Shown piece by piece: positions 1 through 8,552 of a DNA stretch of 64,000 bases (positions are counted from its first letter, which is position 1; the number at the start of each line of letters is the position of its first letter). The DNA comes from Roseivirga ehrenbergii. Lineage in GTDB: Bacteria; Bacteroidota; Bacteroidia; Cytophagales; Cyclobacteriaceae. The stretch spans positions 868,001 through 932,000 of the forward strand of contig NZ_LQZQ01000045.1 of the NCBI RefSeq assembly GCF_001593005.1. Direction: 5' to 3'. The notes beneath the pieces are model-generated. The model did not search any database. It was given only the letters and a program-made list of their open reading frames with translations, and was not told the origin of the DNA. The translations under genes and the position numbers were made by a program.

Positions 1-2
1 TG

Positions 3-1961
3 AAAGCTCCTGCCATAGTCAGTAAAGGCAAGCAATATCCAGTTGAAGTGCGTTACGAAAACGATATTGATGAATTTTCAATGGCCGAGCTTTGTGCCAG
101 AACAGTAATTAAAGCCGCAAAAGCCCATGAAGGTGACATTCTGGTTTTCTTGCCCGGCCAGCGGGAAATCCATACCGCCAACGAAATTTTAAGGAGAGAA
201 CTACGTGGATTTTCTATTCACATGCTCTACGGTTCGCTGCCCCAAAGGCAACAAGCCGCAGCCATTTTACCAGATAGAAATGGAAATCGAAAAGTAGTTT
301 TAGCCACTTCCATTGCCGAAACCAGTTTGACCATTGAAGGTATTAAAGTAGTGGTCGATAGCGGTTTTGGACGCACCTCTAAATTCGACCCTAACTCTGG
401 CTTGTCTCGACTAGAAACGGTTCGTATTTCAAGAGATTCAGCCGACCAACGGGCAGGAAGAGCTGGCCGATTAAGTTCAGGCGTTTGTTATCGCATGTGG
501 TCTACGGTAACCCAACAACGATTAACCGAGCACATTACCCCCGAAATTCTTGAAGCGGACTTGGCCTCTTTGGTACTTGACATGTCGCAATGGGGCATAA
601 CGGATGTGCAGCAAATGACTTGGCTTACGCCTCCTCCGAAAGGCCCTTTAGCGCAAGCCACCGATTTGTTGCATCAATTAGAAGCATTAGAAAACGGCAG
701 AATCACAGCGCATGGCAAGAAGATGCTCCGTTTGCCTTGTCATCCACGAATTGCGCACATGCTGCTGATGGCTGAAGAAGATGATCAATTGGAATTAGCC
801 ACTGACATTGCCGCTTTATTAGAGGAAAGAGATCCGCTGGGTCGAGAGGCAGGCATTGACATCAACACCCGAATTGAGGCGCTGAGAATCCACAGGCGAG
901 AACAACGAGACAATCGTAAAATGGGGAGGATTGAGAAAATTGCGGAGCAGTATCGTAGTCTTTTCAATATTGAACCCGACAATAGCAGTGTTGATCCATT
1001 TGAAACGGGCGTACTCATTACCCGTGCTTACCCCGAAAGAATCGCCTTTGCGCGCCCTGGCAACAATGCCCAATTCCAACTTTCCAACGGCCGCTATGCC
1101 ATGGCAGGCCACCGAGAAGACTTGGCAAATGAACCTTGGTTGGCCATTTGCCATATTGACGCCCGTGAAGGTATGGGCAAAATTTTTATGGCTTCACCTT
1201 TGAACCCACGCGATTTATCGCCTTTGGTAAAAGAAACGGAAGTTATTACTTGGGATACCAGTGAAGGTGGCCTAATTGCCACCAAAGATTTACGCATTGG
1301 CAGCATAGTATTGCAAAGCAAACCTCTGCCATCACCAGATGAAAGTCATAAAGTAGCTGCCATTTCCGAAGCATTAAAAAAGGAAGGTGAACAACTTTTA
1401 GATTTTAACGAAGATGTTCAGCAATGGCAAAATAGAATTCTTAGTTTGAGGAAGTGGAATCCGCAAGAACAATGGCCAGAAGTAAGTGCATCTAGCCTCT
1501 TGCAAACCAATGCAGAATGGTTGAGTCCTTACTTGGCCAATGTAAAAAGGCCAGAGGATTTAAAGAAAATCAACTTAAAAGAAGTGTTGCAACACAGCCT
1601 CACTTTTGAACAACAACAAAAATTAGATAAGCAGGCTCCAACGCATTTGACCGTACCGAGTGGTTCTAAAATTAAGCTGATGTACCGCGACAATGCTGAG
1701 CCGCCTGTATTGGCCGTTCGCATTCAGGAAGTATTTGGTTTGGCGGAAACACCAAAGGTGAATGAAGGCAAGCAGTCTATTTTACTGCACCTGCTGTCCC
1801 CCGGCTTTAAGCCTGTTCAAATCACTTCGGATCTAAAAAGCTTTTGGTCAGATGCTTATTTTGAAGTGAAGAAAGAACTGAAAAGACGTTACCCTAAACA
1901 CGTTTGGCCCGATGACCCTTGGAACGAACCTGCGATTAAGGGAGTAAAAAGGAAAAAATAA
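3..1961 (+). CDS. hrpB: ATP-dependent helicase HrpB, 5'-truncated by window edge
   Basis: This is the C-terminal part (652 codons) of a DEAH-box superfamily 2 helicase; the reading frame is open to the first bases of the window, so the N-terminal Walker A/DEAH half lies upstream. What remains includes the helicase C-terminal domain with ATSIAETSLTIEGIKVVVDSG (motif V region) and SADQRAGRAGR (motif VI), a helicase-associated domain, and the HrpB-type C-terminus ending in a RYPKHVWPDDP segment, which is characteristic of HrpB rather than HrpA. The biological role of HrpB is poorly defined; RNA or ribosome-related unwinding is the usual assumption. It converges on the AI-2E permease gene, with 37 bp between the two stop codons. 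Confidence 0.93.
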   Translation, partial: KAPAIVSKGKQYPVEVRYENDIDEFSMAELCARTVIKAAKAHEGDILVFLPGQREIHTANEILRRELRGFSIHMLYGSLPQRQQAAAILPDRNGNRKVVLATSIAETSLTIEGIKVVVDSGFGRTSKFDPNSGLSRLETVRISRDSADQRAGRAGRLSSGVCYRMWSTVTQQRLTEHITPEILEADLASLVLDMSQWGITDVQQMTWLTPPPKGPLAQATDLLHQLEALENGRITAHGKKMLRLPCHPRIAHMLLMAEEDDQLELATDIAALLEERDPLGREAGIDINTRIEALRIHRREQRDNRKMGRIEKIAEQYRSLFNIEPDNSSVDPFETGVLITRAYPERIAFARPGNNAQFQLSNGRYAMAGHREDLANEPWLAICHIDAREGMGKIFMASPLNPRDLSPLVKETEVITWDTSEGGLIATKDLRIGSIVLQSKPLPSPDESHKVAAISEALKKEGEQLLDFNEDVQQWQNRILSLRKWNPQEQWPEVSASSLLQTNAEWLSPYLANVKRPEDLKKINLKEVLQHSLTFEQQQKLDKQAPTHLTVPSGSKIKLMYRDNAEPPVLAVRIQEVFGLAETPKVNEGKQSILLHLLSPGFKPVQITSDLKSFWSDAYFEVKKELKRRYPKHVWPDDPWNEPAIKGVKRKK

Positions 1962-1998
1962 ACGTCCAATGTTTATTCACTCCTCTCCTACTATCCAT

Positions 1999-3051
1999 TT
2001 AATCTGTATTAGTGATTTTTTCACCCGACAACTCAGCCAATGGCTTTAAAGGCTCTATTTCCTTAATAACAATACGCGCCATGGCTGCTAAAGGCAAGAA
2101 CAAGATCATTCCGGCTAAACCCCAAATGTAATTTCCAATAACCAAAGCCATAAGCGAAGCCAATGGGTTTAACTTCATGCTTCCTCCAACAATTTTAGGA
2201 GTCAGGAAATTACCCTCTAAGCTCTGAATGAGGACTATACAACCTATAAGACCTAAAGCGATATAGTGATTATCGTAAGTAATATAGGCGTAAATTACTG
2301 GTAACGAAGCGCCAAGTGTAGTACCTATATAAGGAATGATAGCCAGCGTAGCTGCCACAAAAGCAAACACGAGTGAATATTTGAGCCCAAAGGCATAGAA
2401 AGCAATTGTATATAGAGTAGTTAGAATCACAATCAGTAACCCAAGACCCGACATATATTGCTGTCCTGTTTTGGTCAGCCTTAAAAGCAATTCGGTATGT
2501 TCCTTGGCATTGGCCTTACTCCCCAAATGAGTGATTATATCTGCTATACCTTTTCGGTACAGTAAAATAAGAAATGTAAATACAAGAGCTAAAATACCAT
2601 TACTCACTACCCAACCGGTAGCCTTAAAAGTTCCTCCGATTAACGGCATGCCCAAATTACCCAGCATATTCTTCATACTTTCAGAAACTTCCTCCTTATC
2701 CACCGACATCATTCCATCTGGCACTTTGTCGTTGAAGAACTCAGCAATTTTACCAGATGCATTATCAATATTAACATCAGAATCCATTGACTTAGCCACA
2801 CCTACGATTTGTGAAACCATAAAGTAGCCAGCAAAAAAAATAATGATACTACCTGTAACCAAAGGGGTGAAAATAGACCAAAAGGAGTTGAACCCTTTTG
2901 ATTCTAACCATTGTACAGGTTTTAAGTAAAAAGACACACCAATAAAGGCAAAAGCCAATGGGATAAACAAGAAGCCACCTTGCTTTAAAATAAGTACACC
3001 AAGTACAATGATTATAAGGGCATATGCTGTTTTTGAGAGAGAGAGTTTCAT
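1999..3051 (-). CDS. AI-2E family transporter (PerM/YdiK-like permease)
   Basis: The 350-residue protein has the AI-2E transporter layout: two hydrophobic segments at the N-terminus, a soluble stretch of roughly 80 residues, then about five more membrane segments. The family hallmark near residues 240-285 (IIPYIGTTLGASLPV) is present, followed by an LIQSLEGNFLTPKIVGG segment typical of these permeases. Despite the name, members export varied substrates or act as Na+/H+ antiporters, so no substrate is assigned. It stands alone, convergent with hrpB and divergent from typA. Confidence 0.85.
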   Translation of the reverse strand: MKLSLSKTAYALIIIVLGVLILKQGGFLFIPLAFAFIGVSFYLKPVQWLESKGFNSFWSIFTPLVTGSIIIFFAGYFMVSQIVGVAKSMDSDVNIDNASGKIAEFFNDKVPDGMMSVDKEEVSESMKNMLGNLGMPLIGGTFKATGWVVSNGILALVFTFLILLYRKGIADIITHLGSKANAKEHTELLLRLTKTGQQYMSGLGLLIVILTTLYTIAFYAFGLKYSLVFAFVAATLAIIPYIGTTLGASLPVIYAYITYDNHYIALGLIGCIVLIQSLEGNFLTPKIVGGSMKLNPLASLMALVIGNYIWGLAGMILFLPLAAMARIVIKEIEPLKPLAELSGEKITNTD

Positions 3052-3351
3052 GAATAACGTATTTCTAAAATCTTGCCATGATCAAAAGCTGTAGAAAATA
3101 CTCTAAAACCCACTTCTGATAAAGCAACATAGCGTAATTTCTCCACACATGGGTATTTTTATCAACCTAAAACAAAGATATCTAATCTATCGGCTAAAAA
3201 TACAGTAGCCTTTATTTCAAGCAGATAGCGCTTTTGGTTGCTCTATGCCCATATAATGCTCAGTCCGATTTCTTGCTAATATTCATTTAATAAAGAAATC
3301 ACAATTATTAATTGGGAATCCTTACCTTTGCGCCTTCAATTTTAAGCTGTC
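3052..3351. other. Divergent intergenic region, AI-2E permease / typA
   Basis: This AT-rich stretch of 300 bp separates two divergent genes and contains no open frame of note. It has a minus-strand TATCTTTG (3180 to 3173) about 120 nt from the permease start and a plus-strand TACCTTTG (3323-3330) 21 nt before typA. No operator-like palindrome or terminator stands out. Confidence 0.5.
3323..3330 (+). promoter_or_regulatory. Putative -7 promoter element for typA
   Basis: TACCTTTG fits the Bacteroidota -7 consensus TAnnTTTG and lies 21 nt before the typA ATG. A TTG at the expected -33 spacing is not clear, so this rests on the -7 box and its position. Confidence 0.5.
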
Positions 3352-5154
3352 ATGCAAAGCATAAGAAACATCGCGATTATCGCACACGTTGACCACGGTA
3401 AGACAACCTTGGTAGATAAAATCATCCACGCTTCTCAGATTTTCAGAGAGAATCAAGAAACAGGTGACTTAATACTGGATAACAACGACTTAGAGCGTGA
3501 AAGAGGAATCACCATTCTTTCTAAAAACGTATCTGTTGTTTATAAAGGCGTTAAGATTAACATTATTGACACTCCTGGTCACGCAGATTTTGGTGGTGAG
3601 GTAGAACGTGTTTTAAGAATGGCCGATGGTGTTCTTTTGCTTGTTGATGCTTTTGAAGGTGCAATGCCTCAAACTCGATTCGTATTGGGTAAAGCGCTTG
3701 AGCTTGGCCTTACACCAATCGTTGTGGTTAACAAAGTCGATAAAGAAAACTGTAGACCTGACGAAGTTCATGAGCAAGTTTTTGACTTAATGTTCAACCT
3801 TGACGCTACAGAAGAGCAATTAGATTTCCATACCATTTATGGTTCTTCTAAGCAGGGATGGATGAGTACAGATTGGCAAAAGCCAACAGAAGACATCTTC
3901 CCTCTTCTAGATAAAATATTGGAAGTAATTCCTGAAGCACCTTCACCAGAAGGTATTCCTCAGTTCCAAGTAACTTCTCTCGACTACTCTTCTTTTGTAG
4001 GTAGAATTGCTATTGGTAGAGTTTACCAAGGCAAACTGGAAGAAGGAAAAGCGATGGGCTTAACCAAAGCTGACGGTACGGTTAAAAGAGTTAGAATTAA
4101 AGAATTACAGGTGTTTGAAGGCTTGGGTAGAGCTAAAGTAACCGAAGTAAAAGCCGGTGACCTTTGCGCTATTGTAGGCCTAGAAGGTTTTGAAATTGGT
4201 GATACACTTACCGATTTTGATAATCCACAGCCATTAAAAAGGTTAAAGATTGATGAGCCAACAATGAACATGTTGTTTACCATCAACAACTCTCCTGGCT
4301 TTGGTAGCGAAGGTAAATTTGTTACTTCAAGACACTTAAGAGAAAGGCTTTATAAGGAAATTGAAAAGAATCTTGCACTAAAAATTCAAGACACTGATTC
4401 TGAGGATAAATTCTTGGTTTTTGGCCGTGGTATCCTTCACCTTTCTGTATTGATCGAAACCATGCGTAGAGAAGGTTACGAGCTTATGGTAGGTCAGCCG
4501 CAAGTGATTTACAAAGAAATTGATGGTAAGAAATGCGAACCAATCGAAACATTGGTAGTAGATGTGCCAGATAACGTTGCAGGTAAAGTAATTGAATTGG
4601 CTACCCAAAGAAAAGGTGAGCTTAAGATTATGGAGCCAAAAGGCGACCAACAACATTTAGAGTTCGAAATTCCTTCAAGAGGATTAATTGGTTTAAGAAA
4701 CAACGTGCTTACCGCCACTGCTGGTGAAGCCGTAATGAACCACAGATTTAAAGAGTATCAACCAATGAAAGGTGAAATAAAAGGTCGTGCAAATGGCTCT
4801 CTAATTTCAATGGAAAACGGACCTGGTACAGCCTACTCTATTGATAAACTACAAGACAGAGGTGTATTCTTCGTTGCTCCTGGAGAAGAACTTTACACAG
4901 GTCAGGTAATTGGCGAACATAGCCGTGAAAATGACTTGGTAGTGAACATTCAAAAAGGAAAAAAACTGACCAACATGCGTGCGTCAGGCTCTGACGACAA
5001 CTCTAAAATTGTTCCTCCGCGCAGATTCTCTTTAGAAGAAGCCATGGAATACATCCAAAAGGATGAATACTTAGAAATCACTCCTCAATCGATAAGAATG
5101 AGAAAAATATGGTTAGACGAGAGCACTCGTTTAAGAATGGCAAAAAAGGACTAA
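3352..5154 (+). CDS. typA: Translational GTPase TypA/BipA
   Basis: At 600 residues this is a full-length TypA/BipA, a ribosome-binding GTPase related to EF-G that assists 50S assembly and stress adaptation. The GTPase domain shows G1 (AHVDHGKTTL, residues 11-20), switch II (DTPGHADFGGEVERVL) and the G4 NKVDK. Domain II and the TypA-specific C-terminal half follow (IPSRGLIGLRNNVLTATAGE and the terminal ENDLVVN...KKLTNMRASGSD region). It is monocistronic: a -7 promoter box precedes it and a strong hairpin terminator follows 25 bp after the stop. Confidence 0.97.
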   Translation: MQSIRNIAIIAHVDHGKTTLVDKIIHASQIFRENQETGDLILDNNDLERERGITILSKNVSVVYKGVKINIIDTPGHADFGGEVERVLRMADGVLLLVDAFEGAMPQTRFVLGKALELGLTPIVVVNKVDKENCRPDEVHEQVFDLMFNLDATEEQLDFHTIYGSSKQGWMSTDWQKPTEDIFPLLDKILEVIPEAPSPEGIPQFQVTSLDYSSFVGRIAIGRVYQGKLEEGKAMGLTKADGTVKRVRIKELQVFEGLGRAKVTEVKAGDLCAIVGLEGFEIGDTLTDFDNPQPLKRLKIDEPTMNMLFTINNSPGFGSEGKFVTSRHLRERLYKEIEKNLALKIQDTDSEDKFLVFGRGILHLSVLIETMRREGYELMVGQPQVIYKEIDGKKCEPIETLVVDVPDNVAGKVIELATQRKGELKIMEPKGDQQHLEFEIPSRGLIGLRNNVLTATAGEAVMNHRFKEYQPMKGEIKGRANGSLISMENGPGTAYSIDKLQDRGVFFVAPGEELYTGQVIGEHSRENDLVVNIQKGKKLTNMRASGSDDNSKIVPPRRFSLEEAMEYIQKDEYLEITPQSIRMRKIWLDESTRLRMAKKD

Positions 5155-5179
5155 TTCCTTTTTAACCACTAAAATTCAA

Positions 5180-5213
5180 AACTCCTGAAATCAATTTCAG
5201 GAGTTTTTTTTGT
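5180..5213 (+). terminator. Rho-independent terminator of typA
   Basis: An 11-bp perfect stem (AACTCCTGAAA / TTTCAGGAGTT) with a 4-nt loop is followed by a run of T residues, 25 bp after the typA stop. Confidence 0.93.
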
Positions 5214-5245
5214 TTATACCTTTAGCACTCAAATAAGCATAAGGA

Positions 5246-5327
5246 AACCCTCCAAAAGTTAAGCTTAAACAAACATCTAAATCGAGATGAATTCGCATAA
5301 CTTTATAATAACAACTTTTGGAGGGTT
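5246..5327 (+). repeat. 15-bp perfect inverted repeat upstream of pfkA
   Basis: The arms are 5246-5260 (AACCCTCCAAAAGTT) and 5313-5327 (its exact reverse complement), 52 nt apart and ending 33 nt before the pfkA start. No T-run follows, so it is not a terminator. It could be a long-range 5'UTR hairpin enclosing a regulatory loop, or two operator half-sites for a dimeric regulator. The arms contain CCTCC/GGAGG, but too far from the start codon to be a ribosome-binding site. Confidence 0.7.
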
Positions 5328-5360
5328 CTTTCATCTTGAAATGATTCATAAAGAAATAGC

Positions 5361-6455
5361 ATGAAAAAGATACTAGTACTTACTGGAGGTGGCGACTGCC
5401 CTGGCCTAAATGCCGTAATCAGAGCTATTGTTAAAAGGGCCGATCATGAAGGCGATGTAGAAGTATATGGTAGTATCGAAGCTTATAATGGTGTACTTCG
5501 TGCTCCACAAGAAATCATTAAGCTCACTAATAAAACCGTAGCAGGTATTCATGTAAAGGGCGGTACCATTCTAGGTACTACTACTAAATCAGACCCTTTT
5601 AACTTCACCATTGCTAAAGAAAATGGAGAAGTTGAAACCATAGATCGTTCAGACGAAATGGTGCACATGATAAAGGAAATGGGTTTTGATTGTGTAATTA
5701 GCATTGGAGGCGATGGTTCTCAGCGTATCAGTAAAGCCTTGTTCGATAAAGGGATGCCTGTTGTGGGTGTTCCGAAAACCATAGACAACGACCTTTCTGC
5801 TACCGATTACACTTTCGGATTTCAAACTGCGGTGCAAGAAGCAACAGACTCAGTAGACAAACTGGTTTCAACTGCTGAAAGTCATCACCGAGTAATTATT
5901 CTTGAAGTGATGGGACGTTCTGCAGGTTGGATTGCACTGCATTCTGCCATAGCTGGTGGAGCTGAAATCTGCCTAATTCCAGAAATTCCTTATGATATTC
6001 AAGCCGTAAAAGAAAGAATTGAATCGCGATACAATAACGGTAGAGGATTTGTAAACATCGTAATAGCAGAAGGGGCAAAACCAAAAGACGGAAGCGTTAC
6101 GGCTAGAAAAAGCGATGAGGCAGGCTATCAAAACTTACGTTTGGGAGGTGTAGCTTATCAGCTTACCCAACAGCTGAAAGATGTAGGCTGTCAGGCAGAT
6201 ATCCGCGAAATGGTGCTTGGCCATTTACAAAGGGGCGGCAGTCCAAATGCCTTCGATAGAGTTTTAGCAACCCAATATGGGGTGAAAGCCATGGAAATGG
6301 CTTTAGCAGGTGACTTCGGAAAAATGGTCACCTTCAAAAACAATGAGATCAGTTTAGTATCATTAGAAGCCGCTACCGAAGCCTATAATAATGTAGATCC
6401 ACTCTCCTATTTGGTGCATGCTGCCAAAGGAATTGGGATTTCATTTGGTGACTAA
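5361..6455 (+). CDS. pfkA: 6-phosphofructokinase
   Basis: The 364-residue enzyme phosphorylates fructose 6-phosphate at C1, the committed step of glycolysis. The nucleotide-binding start (GGGDCPGLNAVIRAIV, residues 9-24), the GGDGS loop (116-120), the catalytic PKTIDND motif (138-144) and the substrate-binding EVMGRSAGWIA are all present. Residue 119 is Gly, as in ATP-dependent enzymes, while residue 139 is Lys, as in PPi-dependent enzymes; enzymes with this Gly/Lys pair that have been characterised generally use ATP. It is probably transcribed alone, with a 15-bp inverted repeat in its leader. Confidence 0.93.
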   Translation: MKKILVLTGGGDCPGLNAVIRAIVKRADHEGDVEVYGSIEAYNGVLRAPQEIIKLTNKTVAGIHVKGGTILGTTTKSDPFNFTIAKENGEVETIDRSDEMVHMIKEMGFDCVISIGGDGSQRISKALFDKGMPVVGVPKTIDNDLSATDYTFGFQTAVQEATDSVDKLVSTAESHHRVIILEVMGRSAGWIALHSAIAGGAEICLIPEIPYDIQAVKERIESRYNNGRGFVNIVIAEGAKPKDGSVTARKSDEAGYQNLRLGGVAYQLTQQLKDVGCQADIREMVLGHLQRGGSPNAFDRVLATQYGVKAMEMALAGDFGKMVTFKNNEISLVSLEAATEAYNNVDPLSYLVHAAKGIGISFGD

Positions 6456-6571
6456 TTTATTCCACCGCTATACCCGAACTACAAATTTGAACACGCTAAT
6501 CAATTCATAAATTGGTGAGAGGTAGAACTCTTTTCAAGCAATGTCCTTATCTTCTCATCAAAATCGACCTA

Positions 6572-7849
6572 ATGAAAAAACTAGCCTTACTCTTCTTACT
6601 CTGTGTTTCAATTTATTCATGCAATGAAAACACAGCACTTAAAACCAACCTAAAACCTGAAAGTGTTGGTGTTTCTACTGATAAATTATCAGAAATAGAT
6701 GGTCTCATCATGAAAGCCATTGATGAAAAAAGACTTCCTGGAGGAACCTTCCTATTAGCAAAAAATGGTCAAGTAGTTTATAATAAAAGCTTTGGTTACA
6801 GAACTTCTAAAAAAGAAAACGCTTACCAAAACGATGATATTTACCGAATTGCTTCCATGACCAAAGCCATAACTTCAGTTGGTATTATGCAGCTGTATGA
6901 ACAAGGGAAAATTGACTTGGATGATCCCGTTTATAAATATATCCCTTCATTTAAAGATCAAGTAGTACTCGACACTTTCGAGCCTTCCGACTCAAGTTTT
7001 ACAACAGTACCTGTAGAAAAACCCGTGACCATCCGCAACCTCCTAACCCACACTTCGGGTATTGTTTACGGAAGCTTTAACCCTGGAAAGTTGATGGCGG
7101 TTTACGAGAAATATAATATGAACGTAGGTTTCTCTCACCCTACTTGGAGCACAGAAGAGTGGATTGACAAACTGGCCAAAGTACCATTAGCACATCAGCC
7201 AGGTGCAAAATTTTCTTATGGCCTTAGCATGGATGTTTTGGGCAGGGTAATTGAAGTGGTTTCAAATCAGCCTTTAGACGAATACTTCAAGCAACACATT
7301 TTCGATAAGGTTGGAATGACAGACACCTATTTCTATTTGCCCAAAGAAAAATTCGATCGTTTAGTGCCCGTTTACACCAAAGCGCAAGGCCAACTCATTA
7401 CTTTAGATGAAATGGGAATTGCTGCTCAAGCCAGTTATCCAATGGAAGGCCCCAGAAATATTTTCGCAGGAGGCGGTGGCCTTACTTCTACCGCTATGGA
7501 TTACGCCAAATTCATTAATACGTTGGTATTGGGCGGTGGCGATATTTTAGGCGCAGAAGTCCTGAAAGAAATGTCGAGTGACCAAATGCCGAATGTAATT
7601 ACAGACTACAAAGAGAATAACACAGGCCAATCCTTCGGGTTGGGCTTCACTGTCTACTTAGATAGCGAAAACAAAAGAAGCCCTAAATCGGCTGGCACTT
7701 ACGAATGGAGTGGATACTTCAATACCAAGTTCTTTATTGACCCTAAAGAAGAAATGGTGTTCGTAGGTATGACTCAGGTTGTGCCTTTTAATGACAATGC
7801 CTTTTGGAATGATATGTACAAACTAATTTATGAAGCCATAGAAGAGTAA
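6572..7849 (+). CDS. Serine hydrolase lipoprotein, class C beta-lactamase/esterase family
   Basis: I chose the ATG at 6572 because it opens a clean lipoprotein signal (MKKLALLFLLCVSIYSC, acylated Cys 17); an in-frame start at 6512 would place 20 charged residues before it. The 425-residue product has the class C fold signature SMTK (active Ser and Lys in RIASMTKAITS), LLTHTSG, and a YG motif in KFSYGLSMDVLG where the second catalytic Tyr is expected. Family members include esterases, D-aminopeptidases and carboxypeptidases; true beta-lactamases are few. It is likely periplasmic and membrane-anchored, and the substrate is unknown. No co-transcribed neighbour is evident. Confidence 0.85.
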   Translation: MKKLALLFLLCVSIYSCNENTALKTNLKPESVGVSTDKLSEIDGLIMKAIDEKRLPGGTFLLAKNGQVVYNKSFGYRTSKKENAYQNDDIYRIASMTKAITSVGIMQLYEQGKIDLDDPVYKYIPSFKDQVVLDTFEPSDSSFTTVPVEKPVTIRNLLTHTSGIVYGSFNPGKLMAVYEKYNMNVGFSHPTWSTEEWIDKLAKVPLAHQPGAKFSYGLSMDVLGRVIEVVSNQPLDEYFKQHIFDKVGMTDTYFYLPKEKFDRLVPVYTKAQGQLITLDEMGIAAQASYPMEGPRNIFAGGGGLTSTAMDYAKFINTLVLGGGDILGAEVLKEMSSDQMPNVITDYKENNTGQSFGLGFTVYLDSENKRSPKSAGTYEWSGYFNTKFFIDPKEEMVFVGMTQVVPFNDNAFWNDMYKLIYEAIEE

Positions 7850-7949
7850 AAGAACTTCTGCTTAATCATCTGAATTCAAAATCAAAGTGAAGTACAACAT
7901 TGAGGGAACTATTCATAGCCTCAAATTCTTTGTCATCTAAATCATAAGA

Positions 7950-8552
7950 ATGAAAAACGTATTGGTCTTATTTGCTCATCCTAAATTCGAACATTCAAAA
8001 ACGAATAAGGCTCTTGTGGATAAAATACAGAATCGTGAGGGTGTCACCTTTCATGATCTTTATGAGCGATACCCAGATTTCAATATTGATTTACCTAAGG
8101 AGAAAGAGCTTCTGAATACGCACGATGTGATTATATGGCACCACCCATTTTACTGGTACAATTGTCCTCCACTTATGAAGCAATGGATAGATGTTGTATT
8201 AGAGTTTAATTGGGCTTACGGTCCAAAAGGAAACGCACTTCAAGATAAGAAATGCTTAAATGTAATTACCACGGGTGGTACTCGAGAAGTATATTGTTCG
8301 AGCGGAAACAACCATTATTCTGTGAATGAGTTTTTAAGACCTTTTGAACAAACGGCACGCCTGTGTGGCATGGAATACCTACCTCCATTTACAGTGATGG
8401 GCACACATAATCTATCGAAAGAAGATCTAGAAACTCATGTAAATCAATACGATCGACTCATTAGTGCATTGCAAGAAGACAAAACATTTAAAATCACCAA
8501 GGAATGTGAGTTTTTAAACGATACACTTTTACTCAAAAACAAACAAGAATGA
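7950..8552 (+). CDS. KefF/KefG-like NAD(P)H oxidoreductase, K+ efflux ancillary protein
   Basis: This 200-residue flavodoxin-fold protein (NQO1 family) begins with the FMN-loop pattern LFAHPKFEHSKTNKAL and carries HPFYWYNCPPLMKQWID, a signature of the Kef ancillary proteins. KefF/KefG bind the cytosolic domain of KefC/KefB and raise glutathione-gated K+ efflux during electrophile stress. Its last four bases overlap the start of the downstream KefC-like transporter (ATGA), so the two are translationally coupled, which supports the assignment. Whether it follows KefF or KefG more closely cannot be decided by eye. Confidence 0.85.
   Translation: MKNVLVLFAHPKFEHSKTNKALVDKIQNREGVTFHDLYERYPDFNIDLPKEKELLNTHDVIIWHHPFYWYNCPPLMKQWIDVVLEFNWAYGPKGNALQDKKCLNVITTGGTREVYCSSGNNHYSVNEFLRPFEQTARLCGMEYLPPFTVMGTHNLSKEDLETHVNQYDRLISALQEDKTFKITKECEFLNDTLLLKNKQE

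Noticed and set aside
819-1154. 111-codon minus-strand frame inside hrpB
   Set aside because: It lies wholly within the strongly supported helicase frame, with no start context or family match.
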